Assembly (NCBI GenBank): GCA_965224535.1
Contig: CBDCZR010000022.1
Coordinates: 558,001-622,000 of the forward strand
DNA from: JBCDHN01 sp965224535
GTDB lineage: Bacteria > Verrucomicrobiota > Verrucomicrobiia > Verrucomicrobiales > DEV007
Reading direction: 5' to 3'
Length of the DNA stretch: 64,000 nt
The notes under the pieces are model-generated. The model saw only the letters and a program-made list of their open reading frames with translations, was not told the origin of the DNA and ran no database searches. The position numbers and the translations under genes were made by a program. Below, piece after piece: positions 1-15,000 of this stretch (position 1 is the stretch's first letter; each line of letters begins with the position of its first letter).

Positions 1-3000
1 GGCAATGCCGCGGCTTCCGTTTCCAGCCGCGGCTCCTGGCAACGTGTAAGCGCCCGTGATCCCCGCAAAAGCCGTCACCGGAGCGTTGTCGAAGGTCACG
101 TTTGCCGTGTCGATCAGCATGGAGAACGGATCTCCCGCGTCGCTGACCGCGCCCGACAATTCCGGCAGCAGATTGTCGCCCGAATCCGGATCGAAAGAAG
201 CGTCAAAATTGAAAAGCAGTCCGCCACCCGGGGCCAAAGCATCCAGATATGTTTGACCCGCAAACTTGGTCGTCCCCGTCATGCCGGTATCCAGCGTGCT
301 GAGCGCTTTGGTCGCGCCCACGTTGTCATTAAAGGTCAGCGTGCCGCTTACGCTAGTGGTCAGGCTGCGCACCGTAGCGTCGGAATCCACCGTGCTGGCA
401 AAAGTCACATCCGCGCCGGTCAAAGCCACGCCCGCACCCAAAACAACCGCCCCGTTGTAGGTTTGGTCGCTCGTCCCGGTATTCACCGTGGCCGCGTTCA
501 AATTGATTGTCTCCGCGTTGATCGTCACATCGCCGGCGAAGGTCAATGGGCTGGAAACCGTGAACGTGTCGATCGCCGTCGGCGCGTCGACGTTTTCCGT
601 CACCACCTGCAATCCACCGGTCACATCGCTGACCAAAACGTGGATTTCGTTCACCAACGGCTGATTCGCCGTGGCAATGGAAGTCGTCATCGGAAGCGAC
701 GGACCGGAATTGGTGTCCTTGATGACGTAGTAGTCGGCACCGTCGATGTTTTGGACCGAAATATCCAGTTTGTCGGCGCTTTCCACGTTAATATCGGTGA
801 CGACGAGATCGAAGTTGCCCGAGCCGTCATCCACCAATTCCACGCTCGTTTCCGGCAGACCGTAGCTGAGCAACACCACATCGTTGCCCGTTCCTGTGGC
901 AAACGTCGCCGGATTGTTCGCATTCACCGCCGAGCCCTCCACATTGTAGAGAAGCTGAAACACGCGGTCGCTCGTGCCGTCATTGAGGGTGATGGCCGCG
1001 CCGTGGGCAAGTTGATTGCCTCCGGCATCAGTGAATAGACCTGTCACCGCGTCAGTGTCATCGTTATCGACAATTACGAAGACATCTCCACTGGCCGCCG
1101 CGTAGCCGAGGCTCAAATCAATGACCGCATCACCAAGGCTAACCATGCCGGTTACCGCTACCTGGTCGTGTGTTGTCCCGGGCGTCGTCCCGTTTAACAC
1201 CACGCTCAAGGTGTCGTCGCTGGCTAACACGACATTGCCCTCGAGATCCAATGAGCCGACCGCGCCAATTCCCGGGGCAACATTTCCATTGAAGGTGACC
1301 GTTCCTCCCGTAATCTCGGGGTCTTCCGCACGGTCTCGGATCTCGCCGTTTGCGGAAGTTACGGTAACATCTCCAGTGGTGGTTACGCTGGAAACGGTAA
1401 CGTTTCCGTCGGCAATGAGGTCAACCGTTCCCTCCCCGGCGACAATTGCCGAGGTGGCTGCCATATCAACCGCTCCACCCGAACCGTTGGCGTCGCCGTC
1501 CGCATCGGCGGTCACGGTGACATCCACCGTTCCGGCAATTGGAACACCGGTGACCAGGAAGTCGTCAATCGCCATATCGCTCTGATAGCCGTCGGCTCCC
1601 GCGGGAGTTACCGCTCCAGCGATCCCATCCACCCGCAGAACAACATTGGCACTGCCCACGAAAGGCGTTAGATCCACGGTGGCCTGTTGCCATGCATTTC
1701 CCTGATTCCCGGTTTCGGAAAACACCTCCGTCCAGGTTGCCCCTCCGTCATCACTTCCGTGAACCTTTAGTGTGCCCATATCAGTAGTGCCACCACCCCT
1801 GTCAATTTGAGCATACATGTGATAGAAAAACTCCAGGCTGGCGGTCTGCATTGTGCTCAGGTCCAGCGTTGGCGAATGCAGGGTAGCAGTGTCTCCCGTT
1901 TGCACGTTGTCTGAGGTCTCGATGTAGAGAAAAATACCGGATGCGCCTCCCGTTGTATGGTCCGCGAGTGGCCCCGTACCGCCACTAGGGGTTTGGCCCG
2001 CGTCCGGCGACCAGTCAATGTCATCGCTGCCCTGAATGTTGGTCCAGCCGTTTGCCAGGGGAATATTCGTCGCTCCAGGCGTCTCGCTGCCTTCCGCGAA
2101 CGAATCAAAGTTTTCCTGCAGAAGCGTCACCTGCGTCGGACCTTCAATGAGCGAACCAGCCAACAGATCCACATCGTTGTCCGCGGTCAAATTCACTTCA
2201 TTGCCCCGGATCAGTTGATCCACCTCCAAGGTGATGTCGTTGCTGCTCTGAATGGTCACTTTGGCGGTTTCCGCGATGACCGATTCCGCGACGATCGCGT
2301 TTCCACTCACATTGATGGCCACTTCCGCGCTATTGGTATGCAACCCGGTGATGCCATCAACTCCGCCGATGGTGAGGTCCGTGGAGTTATCGACAAAAAC
2401 GCCGCCAGTCCCTCCGTTGGCGCCCAGATTCGATACCGTGGTGTCCAGGGGATTGGCCAGCGTTCCCGCGCCCCCTTCCGCCCGGATGGCGAGAGACGCG
2501 GCGGTGACGTCAGTTCCGGCGTCGCCGCCGTCCAGAACCGCTCCGTTCCCGGTGTAAATGTCCACCATCGTGGCAGTGATTACTTCGCCCAAAGTAATGT
2601 CACCGTCCGCTTCCAGGACCACCTTCCCGGAAGAACCGTCAATCGAGGCTCCATCGGCCATGGTGATGGCTCCACCGTCACCATCGGTGCTCGCGGAAAC
2701 GGTTACCTGCGAGGTGTCTCCGATTACGCGAAAATCGTCGATCGCGATGTCCGAGCGATAGTCCGCCGTGCCGGCGGCGACGAGTTTCAGCTTCACGCTC
2801 GGGTTCCCAACATACGCACTCAAGTCAATCGACGCCTGATGCCAGGAGTTGCCTTGGTTTCCGCTCACGGAAAGCACATTACCGGAATACGTCTGGCCTC
2901 CATCCGTGGTGACTTGAACCTCCAGAGTGCCCATCGTGCCTCCATTCGCATACATATGGTAGTAAAACTCGGCCCTGGCCGTTCCCTGTTGGCTCAAATC

Positions 3001-6000
3001 AATGGTTGGCGATAGCAGCTCCGCCGTGTGCCCATCAACTGGCGCCGACCCCTCGAAGTAGAGGTAGGTTCCCTTGGTGGTTCCAAGCGTATGGTCGGAT
3101 GACGGCCCCGTATTGCCGCTTGGCGTTCCGTTCCGGTCGGAAACCCACTCCCGGTCGTCAACTTGGGTTGCCGGGGGCACTTGGCTCACCTCGTTAACCC
3201 ATCCGGAGGCCGGCGGCAGAACTTGCTGTGGCCTGGGGTTGCCGGTGTCTCCCTGACCGAAAGACTCAAAAGTCTCCACGAGGAGATCGCCGCTGTCCGC
3301 ATAGAAACGGAAGTCGTCCAAGGCAAGGTCGCTACTGAAGTCGTTTCCTCGAATGCCCTGAATTCTCAGCTGAAACTGTGCCTCCCCGTCAAATTGCGAC
3401 AAATTAAGATGGACCTTATGCCAGTCATTACCCTGATTCCCGTCTTGCTCGAATAGAGGTTCCGACCAAGTGGTTCCACCGTCCGCGCTGCCTTGTACGA
3501 TCATACTGCCCATTCCAGCACCCAGCATATGGTAGTAAAAATCCACCGCGGTGTTGGTTTCGTTGGTCAAATCCAGCACTGGCGACAACAAATTGGCATA
3601 TTCACCGGGATCCACCGAGCCTGATGATTCCAGGTAGAGGTAATAGCCCGAGGAGGTACCCAAGGTGTGGTCGATTCCCGGTCCGGTCCCGCCACTGGGC
3701 GTACCGCCCCGGTCCGAGGAGAAGTTCAAGGTCTCTCCGCTCACATCCAGATTGGTCCACCCTTCCGGCAGTCCGATCACGGCACCCGGGCTCGGATTGT
3801 TCGGCCCCTGACCGAAGCTCTCAAAGTTTTCTGAAAGCAGGACCACATCTCCCGAATCATCCACCGTAATCGTGGTGGTAGCGTCCAGGTTTACGTTACT
3901 ACCGGCATCAAAATCAGCGACCCCGGCGGTGACGGTCGCACCCGTCAAATTGACGTCTTCGGAACCGTCCAGCGTTAGCACATGAATTCCAGAGTCGATG
4001 ATTCCACTGAGATTCATGCTTCCCGTCGCCAAGAACGACATCCGTTCATCCGCGGTGGAAATGGTTGAGCCCGCGGCCACCGCAATGGCAAAGGTGGTGG
4101 TTCCATCGCCCCCGGTTCCGGTGATGGTCACCTCACCGATTCCGCTGGAGGCAACCGTTACGCCATCAATCACCACACCGTCGGCATCCGCCGAAGCGCT
4201 GCCGGTAATATTGATCATGCCATTCACCGTGGTCACATCTCCCTGAATCAATACACCGGGGGTTCCCGCACTGCCGCTGGAACCGTTCAAGTTAACCGTG
4301 CCCGGACCGGTCGTTGCGATTCCGCCCTGCACATCAATCGTATCGCCATTCACGGTGAAACAGTTGTCCCCGCCGGTAACCGTATCCACCAGCGTAATGT
4401 TTGCCCCGTTCAAGGTTACATCCGTGGTCAGCGTAACCGCTTCGTTGTAGGTCTGATCTCCGGTCGTGTCTACATCTCCACCGAGACTGACCGAGCCATC
4501 GGTATTCGTCGTCACCGATGCCAGTTCCTCACCTGATCCCACATCATCGCTGAACGTGGTTACCCCGCCGGAAGCTGTATTGACCACCAAATTTCTCGCC
4601 ATCGTCGCATCGGAATCCACGGTGTTCGAGAAGCTCACATCGTTGGCTGACAAGGTCACGTCCGCACCCAAAACAACCGCCCCGTTGTAGGTTTGGTCGC
4701 TCGTCCCGGTATTCACCGTGGCCGCGTTCAAATTAATCGTCTCCGCGTTGATCGTCACATCGCCTGCGAAGGTCAATGGGCTGGAAACCGTGAACGTGTC
4801 GATCGCCGTCGGCGCATCCACGTTTTCGGTCACCACCTGCAAGCCGCCGGTCACATCGCTGACCAAAACGTGGATTTCGTTCACCAGCGGCTGATTCGCC
4901 GTGGCAATGGAAGTTGTCATCGGAAGCGACGGACCGGAATTGGTGTCCTTGATGACGTAGTAGTCGTCACCGCCGATGTTTTGGACCGAAATATCCAGTT
5001 TGTCGGCGCTTTCCACGTTAATGTCCGTGACCACGAGATCCAAGTTACCCGAACCGTCGTTCACCAGTTCCACGCTCGTTTCCGGCAGGCCGTAGCTGAG
5101 CAGCACCACATCATTGCCCGTTCCTGTGGCAAACGTCGCCGGATTGTTCGCATTCACCGCCGAGCCCTCCACATTGTAGAGAAGCTGAAACACGCGGTCG
5201 CTCGTGCCGTCATTGAGGGTGATGGCCGCGCCGTGGGCCAAATCGTTCCCCGCGGCGTCCTTGAACAACCCGGTGGTGGGATCGGTAGCGAAGTCGCTGC
5301 CGTCATTGTCGATCAAGGTCAAAACATCACCGGACGCTGCCGTGTAACCCAGGGTCAGATCGAGTCTGGCGCCCCCCGGGTTCACCGTGCCCATCACGTC
5401 AAGTTGGTCGTGACCAGCCGGCGAAGTCGCGCCATTGAGTTGCACGGTATAGGTGGTGTTGGCGTCAAGTGTCAACGTTCCCGTACCCAAATCGTCCACC
5501 GAGCTTAATTCCGGCGAAATTTCACCCCCGGTGGAAGTCACCGCGCTCACCGCACCGGTGCCGCCCAAAATCGTGTTCGCCGCCAGGTTCACAGTGCCCG
5601 TTCCCGTAGCCGAACCAGCCGTGTTGTCGGCGATCAGCGTCCCAACATTGACGCTGCTGTCTCCACTGATCGTATTGGCCCTCGCAAGGGTCAACGTTTC
5701 CGCCCCATTCTTCACAATCCCCGATTGGCCTACCTCTCCAATCACGCCATTAACCTGAATGTTTCCCCCGTCTGTCGAAAATTCGGCAGTGGTGACGTCC
5801 AGTGTCAGGTTGCCGGCAAGATTCAAGCTGCCGCTATCGTTGCGGATGCCCAACTGGTTGGGTTGAGTGGGCGTTCCCAAGTCTTCTAGCGTAAAGGCAT
5901 TCAAAATTGGATTCCGGTCGCCGCCAACCAGCCCGTCGGAATCCAGCGCAACGTTGACCGTGGCTGCCGTGGCGGTAAAGGTATGGGTGACCACTGTGCC

Positions 6001-9000
6001 GGTGGTCAAGGAGCCGTTTTGAACGTCCAAATCGGAAACAATTTCCGTTCCATCCACCAAGACGTTGAAATGCCGCGTTCCTCCTCCGTTGTCCATGAAC
6101 ATGAGCTGGAGGGTGTAGGAATTGCCCACCGTGAGGTCGTTCAGTGCCACCCCCACGTCAGTTCCGGCTCCCGCGCCACTCCAGCGGATAGAACTCATCA
6201 CTTGCTCGAGAGGACCTTCAGCGCCGGCGCGCGTGCCGCCATCTCCGCCGTCAAAATCGGGATTCTTCCAATTTGTGATCTGGTTGTCCGCAGTAACCGC
6301 AAAACCGGTTTGCGTGGGATCGGCAATGTTGTCGCGAGTGAAGTTTGCGTCGCCAATCATCCCCGCTGCCGCTGCGTCCGGTCCCACCTGCACCGCGTAT
6401 TTAAATGTTCCGCTTAAATCCAAGCCTTCCCCGGGATCGCTGCCCGTAAAGTTGCCGACCGAAGTGGAACCGGTGATCGTCGGCGGATTTACCGTGAGCG
6501 TGCCGTTCAGAGTGTTGCTTCCGTCCAAATTGACGACGTGATCGTTGGTTAGCGTCGTGCCAGTGTTGACCTCCACGTTTTCAGCGACCGTGACGCCGCC
6601 GGAGAACGCCAGCGTGCCGTTTTCCTCGACAATGGTATGAGCGGAAAGGTCGCCCAGCGCTCCGTTGTTTGCCGCAACCAAAATGCCTTCCATGACCGTG
6701 GTTTCCCCATTGTAGGTGTTGTCATTGGTCAACGTCACCGTGCCCGTGCCGTGCTTCATGAGATTGTTGTCAGCCACGAGAGTGCGGCTCCCGCTGCGCG
6801 ACTCCCAAAGATCCTCTATGTCCGTCTGCGTCAACGAGTGGTCGAACACAAAGAAGTCGTCCAGTTTCTGAGCAAATGGTTGGCCGCCGCTGAGGTAATT
6901 GCCGATGGACTCAACATCCCGGTCGCTGCTTCGATCGCTCGACCCAACAAGTTGCCCGTCGATGTAGAAATCCGTGGAGTTGTCAGAGTTGCCTACCGCA
7001 GTCAGAAAATGCCACCCGGTAGTGATGTCAATATTTGGCGCGACGGAACCGTTTGCATCCCACCCCGAATCACGAAAGGCACCAGATTGGGAGTTGGAAT
7101 ACATCCCAAAATCATGGCTGCCATTTTCCACAATGACGTGGTGATCGCCACCAGCGCCCCGGGCAAACGTCCGCCAACCCGCTGTGTCGTGCAAGCCATT
7201 GAACCAAGCGCCCATGGTCCAGGACCGGTCAGTTGGCAGGTCGATGCTTCCTCCGTCAACGAGGAGACGATGATTGGAGTTGTTGTCGATGTTTACCCCA
7301 GTCGAGCCACCCCTTCCACCAGTTGCGTCAAAAGTCGCGCCCCCGGCCAATGTAGCGGTGTGGGCGCCGGCGCTGCCTTCGTTTTCGGCGGTGTCGGCAT
7401 CGACCAGATTCTCGAAGGTGTAGTAAGCTACGGGACTCTTGGCCAACAAAGCTTGATCGAAAGTTTGAGCCACCACCTGATCTGCGCCCGCGCCACTGAT
7501 GACGCCGTTCACGGTAATGTCACCCACACCGTAGGTGTTCAGCTTGGAAAATTGCAGATCGACGTCCGCGTCAATGGTAAGAGTTTCGCCAGAACTGGTG
7601 TTTCCAATCCCGACCTGCCCAGCGCTGGCCGTTGTTGCGACGATGGACGCGGTATTGGCGATGGTGTTCTGGCCACGCACATTGACCAGCGCGCCGTCGC
7701 CGGTCCCGTTGCCATTCAGCGTGATTGTCTCGTCCGCGATGGTTAGATGCGCGCTGTCGTTGAGCGCCATATCGTCGGCTTCATCCACACAGGTATTATC
7801 CAGCGCCAATACCGCGCCTTCCTTGACGGTGGTTCCGCCATCCGCCGTTCCCAGCGCGGTGTCGCTGGCCACGACAAGAGTGCCGTTCTGCACGATGGTC
7901 TCTCCGGTGTAGGTGTTAGCGCCGCCCAGGGTCAGACTGCCGGAGCCTCTCTTGGTAACTTCGTTGGAAAACGAGTCCTGGTAGGTCCCGGCGATGCCGT
8001 ATTTTTCGCCCAGATACTTTTCCACAGCCCCGCGGTTTTGGAGGGAAAGCGTGTCGCTGTAGGCAATCACCTCGGCCAAATCCATGTCCATGCTCCAGTT
8101 GGTGATGTCTCCCACTCGGTAAGTGTGCGGGTTAGTGTCGTTGTCGTTGACCTCAACGCGCAGAACCATATATTGGTCGATGGTTCCCAAGTCAAAACTG
8201 CCCGCGCTTGAGACGGCGTCGCCATTCTTAGAAACAGAGCTTGGCCGTTGATTGCCATGGAAATTCGTGTTGTTACGCTCGAAAATGAAATTTGAGTTTC
8301 GGCTCGTGGTATGGCCCAAGATGCCGCCGTAATCGCTCCAACTTGCGCTTGGGCTGCGGAACACGAAAAACATCTCTTTGGCAAAGAATTGAGAGCCGCC
8401 CACATCAAACTCTTCGTCGCCTGTTGTGCCGTTGGATGCTCCACTGCGAAACTCAACCACCGGTAGCCCGTTAACCTCGTTCAGATTCACCTGAGGTGTG
8501 CCCAATCTGACGGTGGCATCGCGGTTATTGCCAGATTTGTCATTCCAGGCCGGAACCTGACCGGCACCGACTCCAAATTCATCGCCATCCAGCGCATTAG
8601 AGGTTCCATCCTGACCAAATACGTCGGTGTCAGCCGAATCCGCCGTTCCATCCGCATCCAAGTCACCGGCATCCAGCCAAAGCTCAAGATTCTGGGTCAC
8701 GCCGCCCAATTCGGGCAGCGGACCACCAGCGCCCAGGCTGCCGCTGATGTCTCCCTTGATTTTGATGTCTCCCGATCCCGTCGTAGTGAGTCCGCCGACC
8801 ACCAGATCGACATTGCCATTGATGAGGAGAGTGTTGTCCGCATTGGCCGCGACCACAATTTCCCCGCTGGACGTGATTGGACCTTCCACGGCGCTGGTTC
8901 CCGCGCCATCTCCAACCAAGGCTCCCAGCTGCCCGGGATCGCCCGATCCGCCGATGGTTATAGCCTCGCCGGCGCCTAGCGTTACCCCGGCTGAAACCAC

Positions 9001-12000
9001 CAGGGTGGCGCCTTCAGCAACTTTGGTGTCTCCCACAGCCGATCCAAGCGCAGTATCGTTTCCAGCGACCAAAACACCATCCGCAACATCGGTTTCGCCG
9101 TCATAGGTGTTCGCGCCGGTGAGAACGAGGGTGCTTGCGCCGGATTTCAGCAACTCTCCGCTGCCGCCAACTACCGCGTTTACGGTGGTGGTGCGGTCGG
9201 ACCGATTTCCGGTAAAGGTCACCGTGCCGTTCAACGTCACCGTTCCATTCATCGTGGTCGTGCCGGGGCCAGTACTCCAGTTGTTCACGAAACTACTGCC
9301 GTCTTGGAAAACGAAGTTCGAGGTAATGTCGTGACCCGTCCCCCAGGTTTGAAGAGAGGCATTGACGCCGACCGTTGTCGTGCCAGCAGCCGGAATCGCG
9401 CTATTGTCTCCAATTCCAAAGTGCGCCCCGGTGTCCAGGGTCAGATTCTGGTAGGAGTTGCCGCCACCCCACTGCCACCACTGCCCGGAACCGGTCTTGG
9501 TGAGGCTGTGGCCTGCACCGCCGTCGGTGATCGGCCCATTACTGTCAATCCGGGCCGTCGTACCGCCAATTTCGGCACTGGAACCCAGGGTAATTGTCGT
9601 ACCGGAGAGGTTGACGTTGCTAGAGCTGTAAAGCGCGCCAAGCCCACCAGCCCCATCGGTGCCCGTGCCGTTAATGGTGATGCTGGTTTCCGATGGATTG
9701 ACGCCATTGAGATCCAGCGCCGCTCCGGATTCCACAACCGTACCTGCCGAGGCCGCCGTTCCCAGAGAATCAACGTCTGAAATGACCAGCGTAGCCGAAT
9801 CTGTCACCGTCGTGACGCCGGTGTGACTGTTGGCATTCGGCAGTTGCACAATCCCGTCACCGCCAAGGGTCAACGCACTTGCAGCGGTTTCCGTGATGGT
9901 GGGAAGCGTGAGGTTAATCTGGTTGTTGGCATTGATGGTGGCCGTCCCTCCATGGAGTTCGGTGTCGGCGAAGCCCACGTTCGCTCCACTCGTCGTAGCG
10001 CTGATGTCCAAGGTCACCCCGTTTTCCATGGTGAGCTTGCCAAGGTCCGCTTGTCCGATTCCGTCTAGGTGAAGGTTGGAATTTGCGCAGACCGTTACGT
10101 CGTTCTCGGAAAAGTCTCCAGTGGCGGCGCCCAGCCACTTTTCGTTGAGGTAACCTTCTACCGCAATGCGTTCTGCGTCGGTTAGAACCCGATCGTAGAT
10201 AATCACTTCGGCAACCTGAGCGTCGGAAAACTCGCTGGCGGTTTGCCAGCCGCCGAGTTGTAGTTGGCCGGGTTCGTAGTTTGCCTCTGTATTATTGCCA
10301 CCCGTATCGTTCTGTGTTAGCGGGGTTACAGCGCCATCCCTCCAAAAATCAGCTTGAGGATCGGCGGGGCCTCCATCCATCGTTCCAGTATGAAGGTGCC
10401 AGTTTGCATCATTCGGCCCTGCGTTATGAATCCACCCATTCGCATACCAGCGCCCCGTGCCATTGTTGTGAAATCCAAAAAGCCAGTTATGATTGGTGCG
10501 GTCGGAAATAATTCGTCCATTGCCAGACGTGTCCGTGTATCGAGCTACGGTAATGATAGTGTAGTTACCGGTGAGTTGATCGCGCAGTTCGTCATCCATA
10601 TACACCGAATCCTTCGTGGCTGCGTCAAACCCGATTACTGGAAGGCCATTGCTTCCGTTGAGGACATAAGTGGGGGTTCCCTGGACCTGATCCAAATGGA
10701 AGTCGCTAGATAACGTCAGATCAGTCACCAATCCCGCTTTATTTATCAAACCACCGACTGTCGCCCCGTCAACCGGCGCATCTCCATCCGCCCGGTCGTC
10801 CGTGCCATCTCCATCCAGGTCGGTGGCATCAGTCCAAAGTACAAGTTTGCTGGTAACCCCGCCCAAATCAGGAGCCGGCGTCCCCGGTTGCAGCGTAAGT
10901 TGTCCCCCATTCAGCTTGAAATCCGCCAAATCCGCCGCTCCCGCGTCCACGATCAACTCTGCTCCGGTATCCACCTGCAAATCGGTCGCGTCGTCCATGC
11001 TGTTACCGGTGTTGGTGACCTCAACAACTCCACCGGCCACGGTGATCCCCCCACCGGTCGAACTGATCACGCCATCCAGGGTGACGTCATTGGTAATATC
11101 CAGCGTCAGGGTGTTTCCGGCCACGGTGAGGTCGTCCAGATCCAACGAATCTCCCGAAATGCTTCGGTTCGCCGAAAGGGTGGTCGTTGCGCCGTTCACC
11201 GTGAGCGCAGTGGCGCCCAATGCGAGGTTGCTGCCGATTTCCACCGTGTCAGCCCCGGCTGCGCCATTGATGGTCAGCGAACCACTCGGCAGGACGAAAT
11301 CAGTCTGCTCGAAAGTCGGCGTGGCATCGGTGCTTTCGAAACGGAAAGCTCCTCCGCCCATGTCCGTCAGCCGCGCATTATCCGCCCCAGCCGGCAGATT
11401 GAAGATGAAATCGGTCGCGGTCGATCCGGTCATGTCCACCGGCTCCAGTTGGGTGTAAACCACCTCGGATCCATTGGCCGCCGCCGTGTCCAAGTCGATA
11501 TTTCCCGCTTCCGCGCCAGTCATGTTGTGGGTCACGACACCAAAATCGCCGTTGATCGTCAACGTATCGTTATCGCCCGCGTTTTCGCCGCCAGTAAACA
11601 CAATTCGCTGCTGCAAATTCCCGGTTCCGGCCGCGCCCAGGTTCAGCACCAGTTCGTCGATCCCCACGCCGGTATCGACTTCAATGTCGCTGCCGCCAAT
11701 CGCGGTAAACGGCACGAAAATCTGGTTCGCGCTGATTCGCACCGCCCCGGCGATGCTGGTGGTCATCACCTCGCTACTGGTAATGGTGTAGCCGTTTTGG
11801 CCGGTTGTGGCGTTGAGGCCGGCTTCAAGCTGAACCGTGTCATCGCTGTCGGTAGTTATATCGGTGATGACCAGGTTGTTGGAACCATCCAAGGTTACGC
11901 TGGTTTCCGCCGTGCCCGCCGCGGTCAAGCTCACATCATTGCCATCGCCTCCGGTATAGGAAATGGTGAACACTTCGTTATTGATCGTCACCGCATTACC

Positions 12001-15000
12001 CTGGGCCAAACCGGCAAAGGTGCTTGCACCCACGCCGGAAGCGGTCGCCAAGAGCACGATTTCCGTACCTTCGGTGGCTCCGCTCAAGGTGGAGCCGGAG
12101 AAATCAATCGCCGCGCTTCCCAAATCCACGGTTCCCGTGATGATGAGATGATCGAACTCCACACCGGCGGTTGGCGTGGCGTCCACCACGTTCACATCCG
12201 CGGTGAAGGAGCTGGTGTTGGCGAGCGTAAGGTTTCCGATGATGGTGAGCGTGTCCGCGGCACCGGCTGCCGAACCAGGCGTGATCGTGCCCGTGCCGCT
12301 GAGGGTCAGATTCCCGGTGACGGTCCCGGCACCGCTGATTTCGTTGCCGAAGGTGTAACCACCACCGGTCCGTGTGCTCACGTCAAACTCGGCGCCGCTG
12401 GAAATCGCGATTTCGCCGCTTTGGTCGATATCACCCGAGCCACTCAGGCCGAGAGTTCCGGCGGTGATTTCGGTCACGCCGGTAAACGAATTGTCGCCGC
12501 TGAGAACGAGAGTTCCGTCGCCTGCCTTGGTAAAGTCATCGCCGGCAGCAGAAAAAGCGCCGTTTTGGGTGATTCTCGATGAAATCACGAGGTCATCCGC
12601 CGCCGCGCCGTCCGCAACCGTGACCGTCAGGCCGCCGGTTTGGCGCATATGAATCTGGACCCCGTCAATCGTGGATGAGGTCGCAGACGCCAGGCTGTTG
12701 ATTGCCGCGTTGCCACCAAAGAAATGGATGGAACCGGTCCCGGTCATTTGACCGCCGGTCAAATTGACGGCGAAGTTGGCGTTCGTCGTTTGATTCTGCG
12801 TCGTGGAGTTGTTCCACTCGCCACCGACGAGGTTGATCGTTTCCAAACTGACGCCTGCTCCAAAGCCAAGCGCGTCCTTCACGCTGGTGCGCAAAGTGGC
12901 TCCCGAATTCACCGTCGCAGTGCCACGAATGGTTCCAGTGGCGCCGGAGCTTGCCGCGAGATCCAGGACTCCGGCATTGACCGTGGTGCCGCCAGTGTAG
13001 GTGTTGATCGTGCTCAAGGTAAACACTCCACCACCGGCCTTCACCAGAGAAAGCTCGCCCACGCCATCCTCGATAAGCCCCGAAAAGTTGCCAGCTCCGC
13101 CGTTGTTACCATCCCCAACGGTAAGTGTCGCGGCCGCGGCATCGCTGTTGCGCACCGTGCCCGTCCCCAGAAGCCGGTCAATGGCTTCGGATTTGCCGTT
13201 GAGATCCAACACACCGTTGTTGGTGACATCCACGTCTCTCCAAATCTGATCGGTCCCCGATCCGTCAAGCTGCACGGTCGCTCCGTTTGCGATATTCAAA
13301 GCACCTCCAACCGCGCGGACGGTGTTGGACGTTTTCGCCAAAATCACGGTTCCAACATTTGCATTCAGGGTCAGGAAGGAATTGTCCTGGTTCCCGTCGA
13401 GGGTCAACGTATTGCCGCCCACTTTGGTAAGCGCATTTCCACTCGACCCGGTAACACGGGTGAGGGCGATGTCGCCCGTTCCCCCCACGCTAAAGGCATT
13501 GCTTCCGTTGTTGATGGTGCCGCTGATCCGCGCCGCCGTTGCGCTGGAGTTGATAATTGCTCCAGCACTGGCGATTCCCGTCCCTACCACGGAACTGAAA
13601 TTCTCCGCGATGGTCTGGCCGTTCAAATCGAGAACCGCTCCGTTTGCGATCGTCGTCCCGCCAGTGGTGGCGCCCAATGCGTTCGCGCTGCCGGCAACCA
13701 AAGTCCCTTGAGTGATAGCCACCGTCCCGCTGTAGGTGTTGGCTCCGCTCAGCGTCAAACTGCCGGTCCCCGTTTTCGCCAGCGACAGCGCACCCGCGCC
13801 GCCATCTTCGATAACGCCGGTGAAGTTGCCGGACTGATTTGACAAACCCGCGGTCAACGTTGCGGCGGTCCCCGCGCCGTTTCGCACGGTGCCCGATCCG
13901 GTGAAGGTGCTGACTCCTTCATCGGTCCCGTTGAGTTCGAAAATCCCACCGCTCATGGTGAGTCCTCCCAAATTACCGTTGAAGATTTGGTCCCCGCCGG
14001 AGCCGGTGATGGTCACCGTCGCGGTAGCCGCGATATCCGTAATGCCAGCTACCGCGTGAACACCGCCTGACGAAGCTTTGTCTAACTCCACCACGCCTGC
14101 CTGCGCGTCCAGCTGGAGCCAGCTATTGTCTCCCGAACCACTCAACGTCAGAGTGTTGCCACCGAGCTTCTGCAACGTCACCCCACCACTGCCGGAAAAC
14201 CGGCCCACCCGGCCACTCAGGTCAATATTTCCCGTGCCACCCACCGCAAACGAGGAGGTGGTGGCGACTTGGCCGCTCCAACTCGCCGCAGCCGCGTTTG
14301 AGTTCACGATAGCTCCCAAAGCGCCAACGCCCGTTCCGGCCACGGTCGCGTTTTCACCGACAACCGCCTGGCCATTCAAATCCAACGTCGCGCCGCTAAC
14401 GACAGTGGTCGTCCCCGCGGTCGTGCCCAAGGCATCGGCATCGCCCAACTGCAATGTTCCCGCGCTCACGGTGATGTCTCCCGTGTAGGTGGTGCTCGCG
14501 CCATTCAAAGCGAAGCTGCCACTCTGCGCTTTCGTCAGCGAGCCACTGCCACTGATGGCTCCGGTGGACGAACCCGCCGTGCCCGTCACCGTGAGGGTCA
14601 AATCGTTGGCGCCCAGATTGGTGGTGCTGGTGAGAAACACATCCTTGGCCGTCAAATTCGCCGAAGCGCCCAACGTGACCGCGCCATTGTAGGTTTGATC
14701 GTTGGCACCCGTGTTCGTCGAGGCATTGATATTAATCGTCTCCGCGTTGATGGTCACCGCGCCGTCGAAATCCAAATCTCCGTCCCCATCTGTCGCCGTC
14801 AGGGTCACGGTGTCGCTGCCTAACCCCGCGTTCACGGTCAATCCAGTCACCTTGGTCTTGTCCACCTGGACGCTGGTGGTGCTGACTTGCTCCACGTCCG
14901 GATGTTTGCCCACCGTTGTTAACGTGGCCAGGTTGGAAACGACATAGTGCGTGCCGTTGTCGGTGATCGTTAGACCGTCATTGGAATCGTTCAACACATC

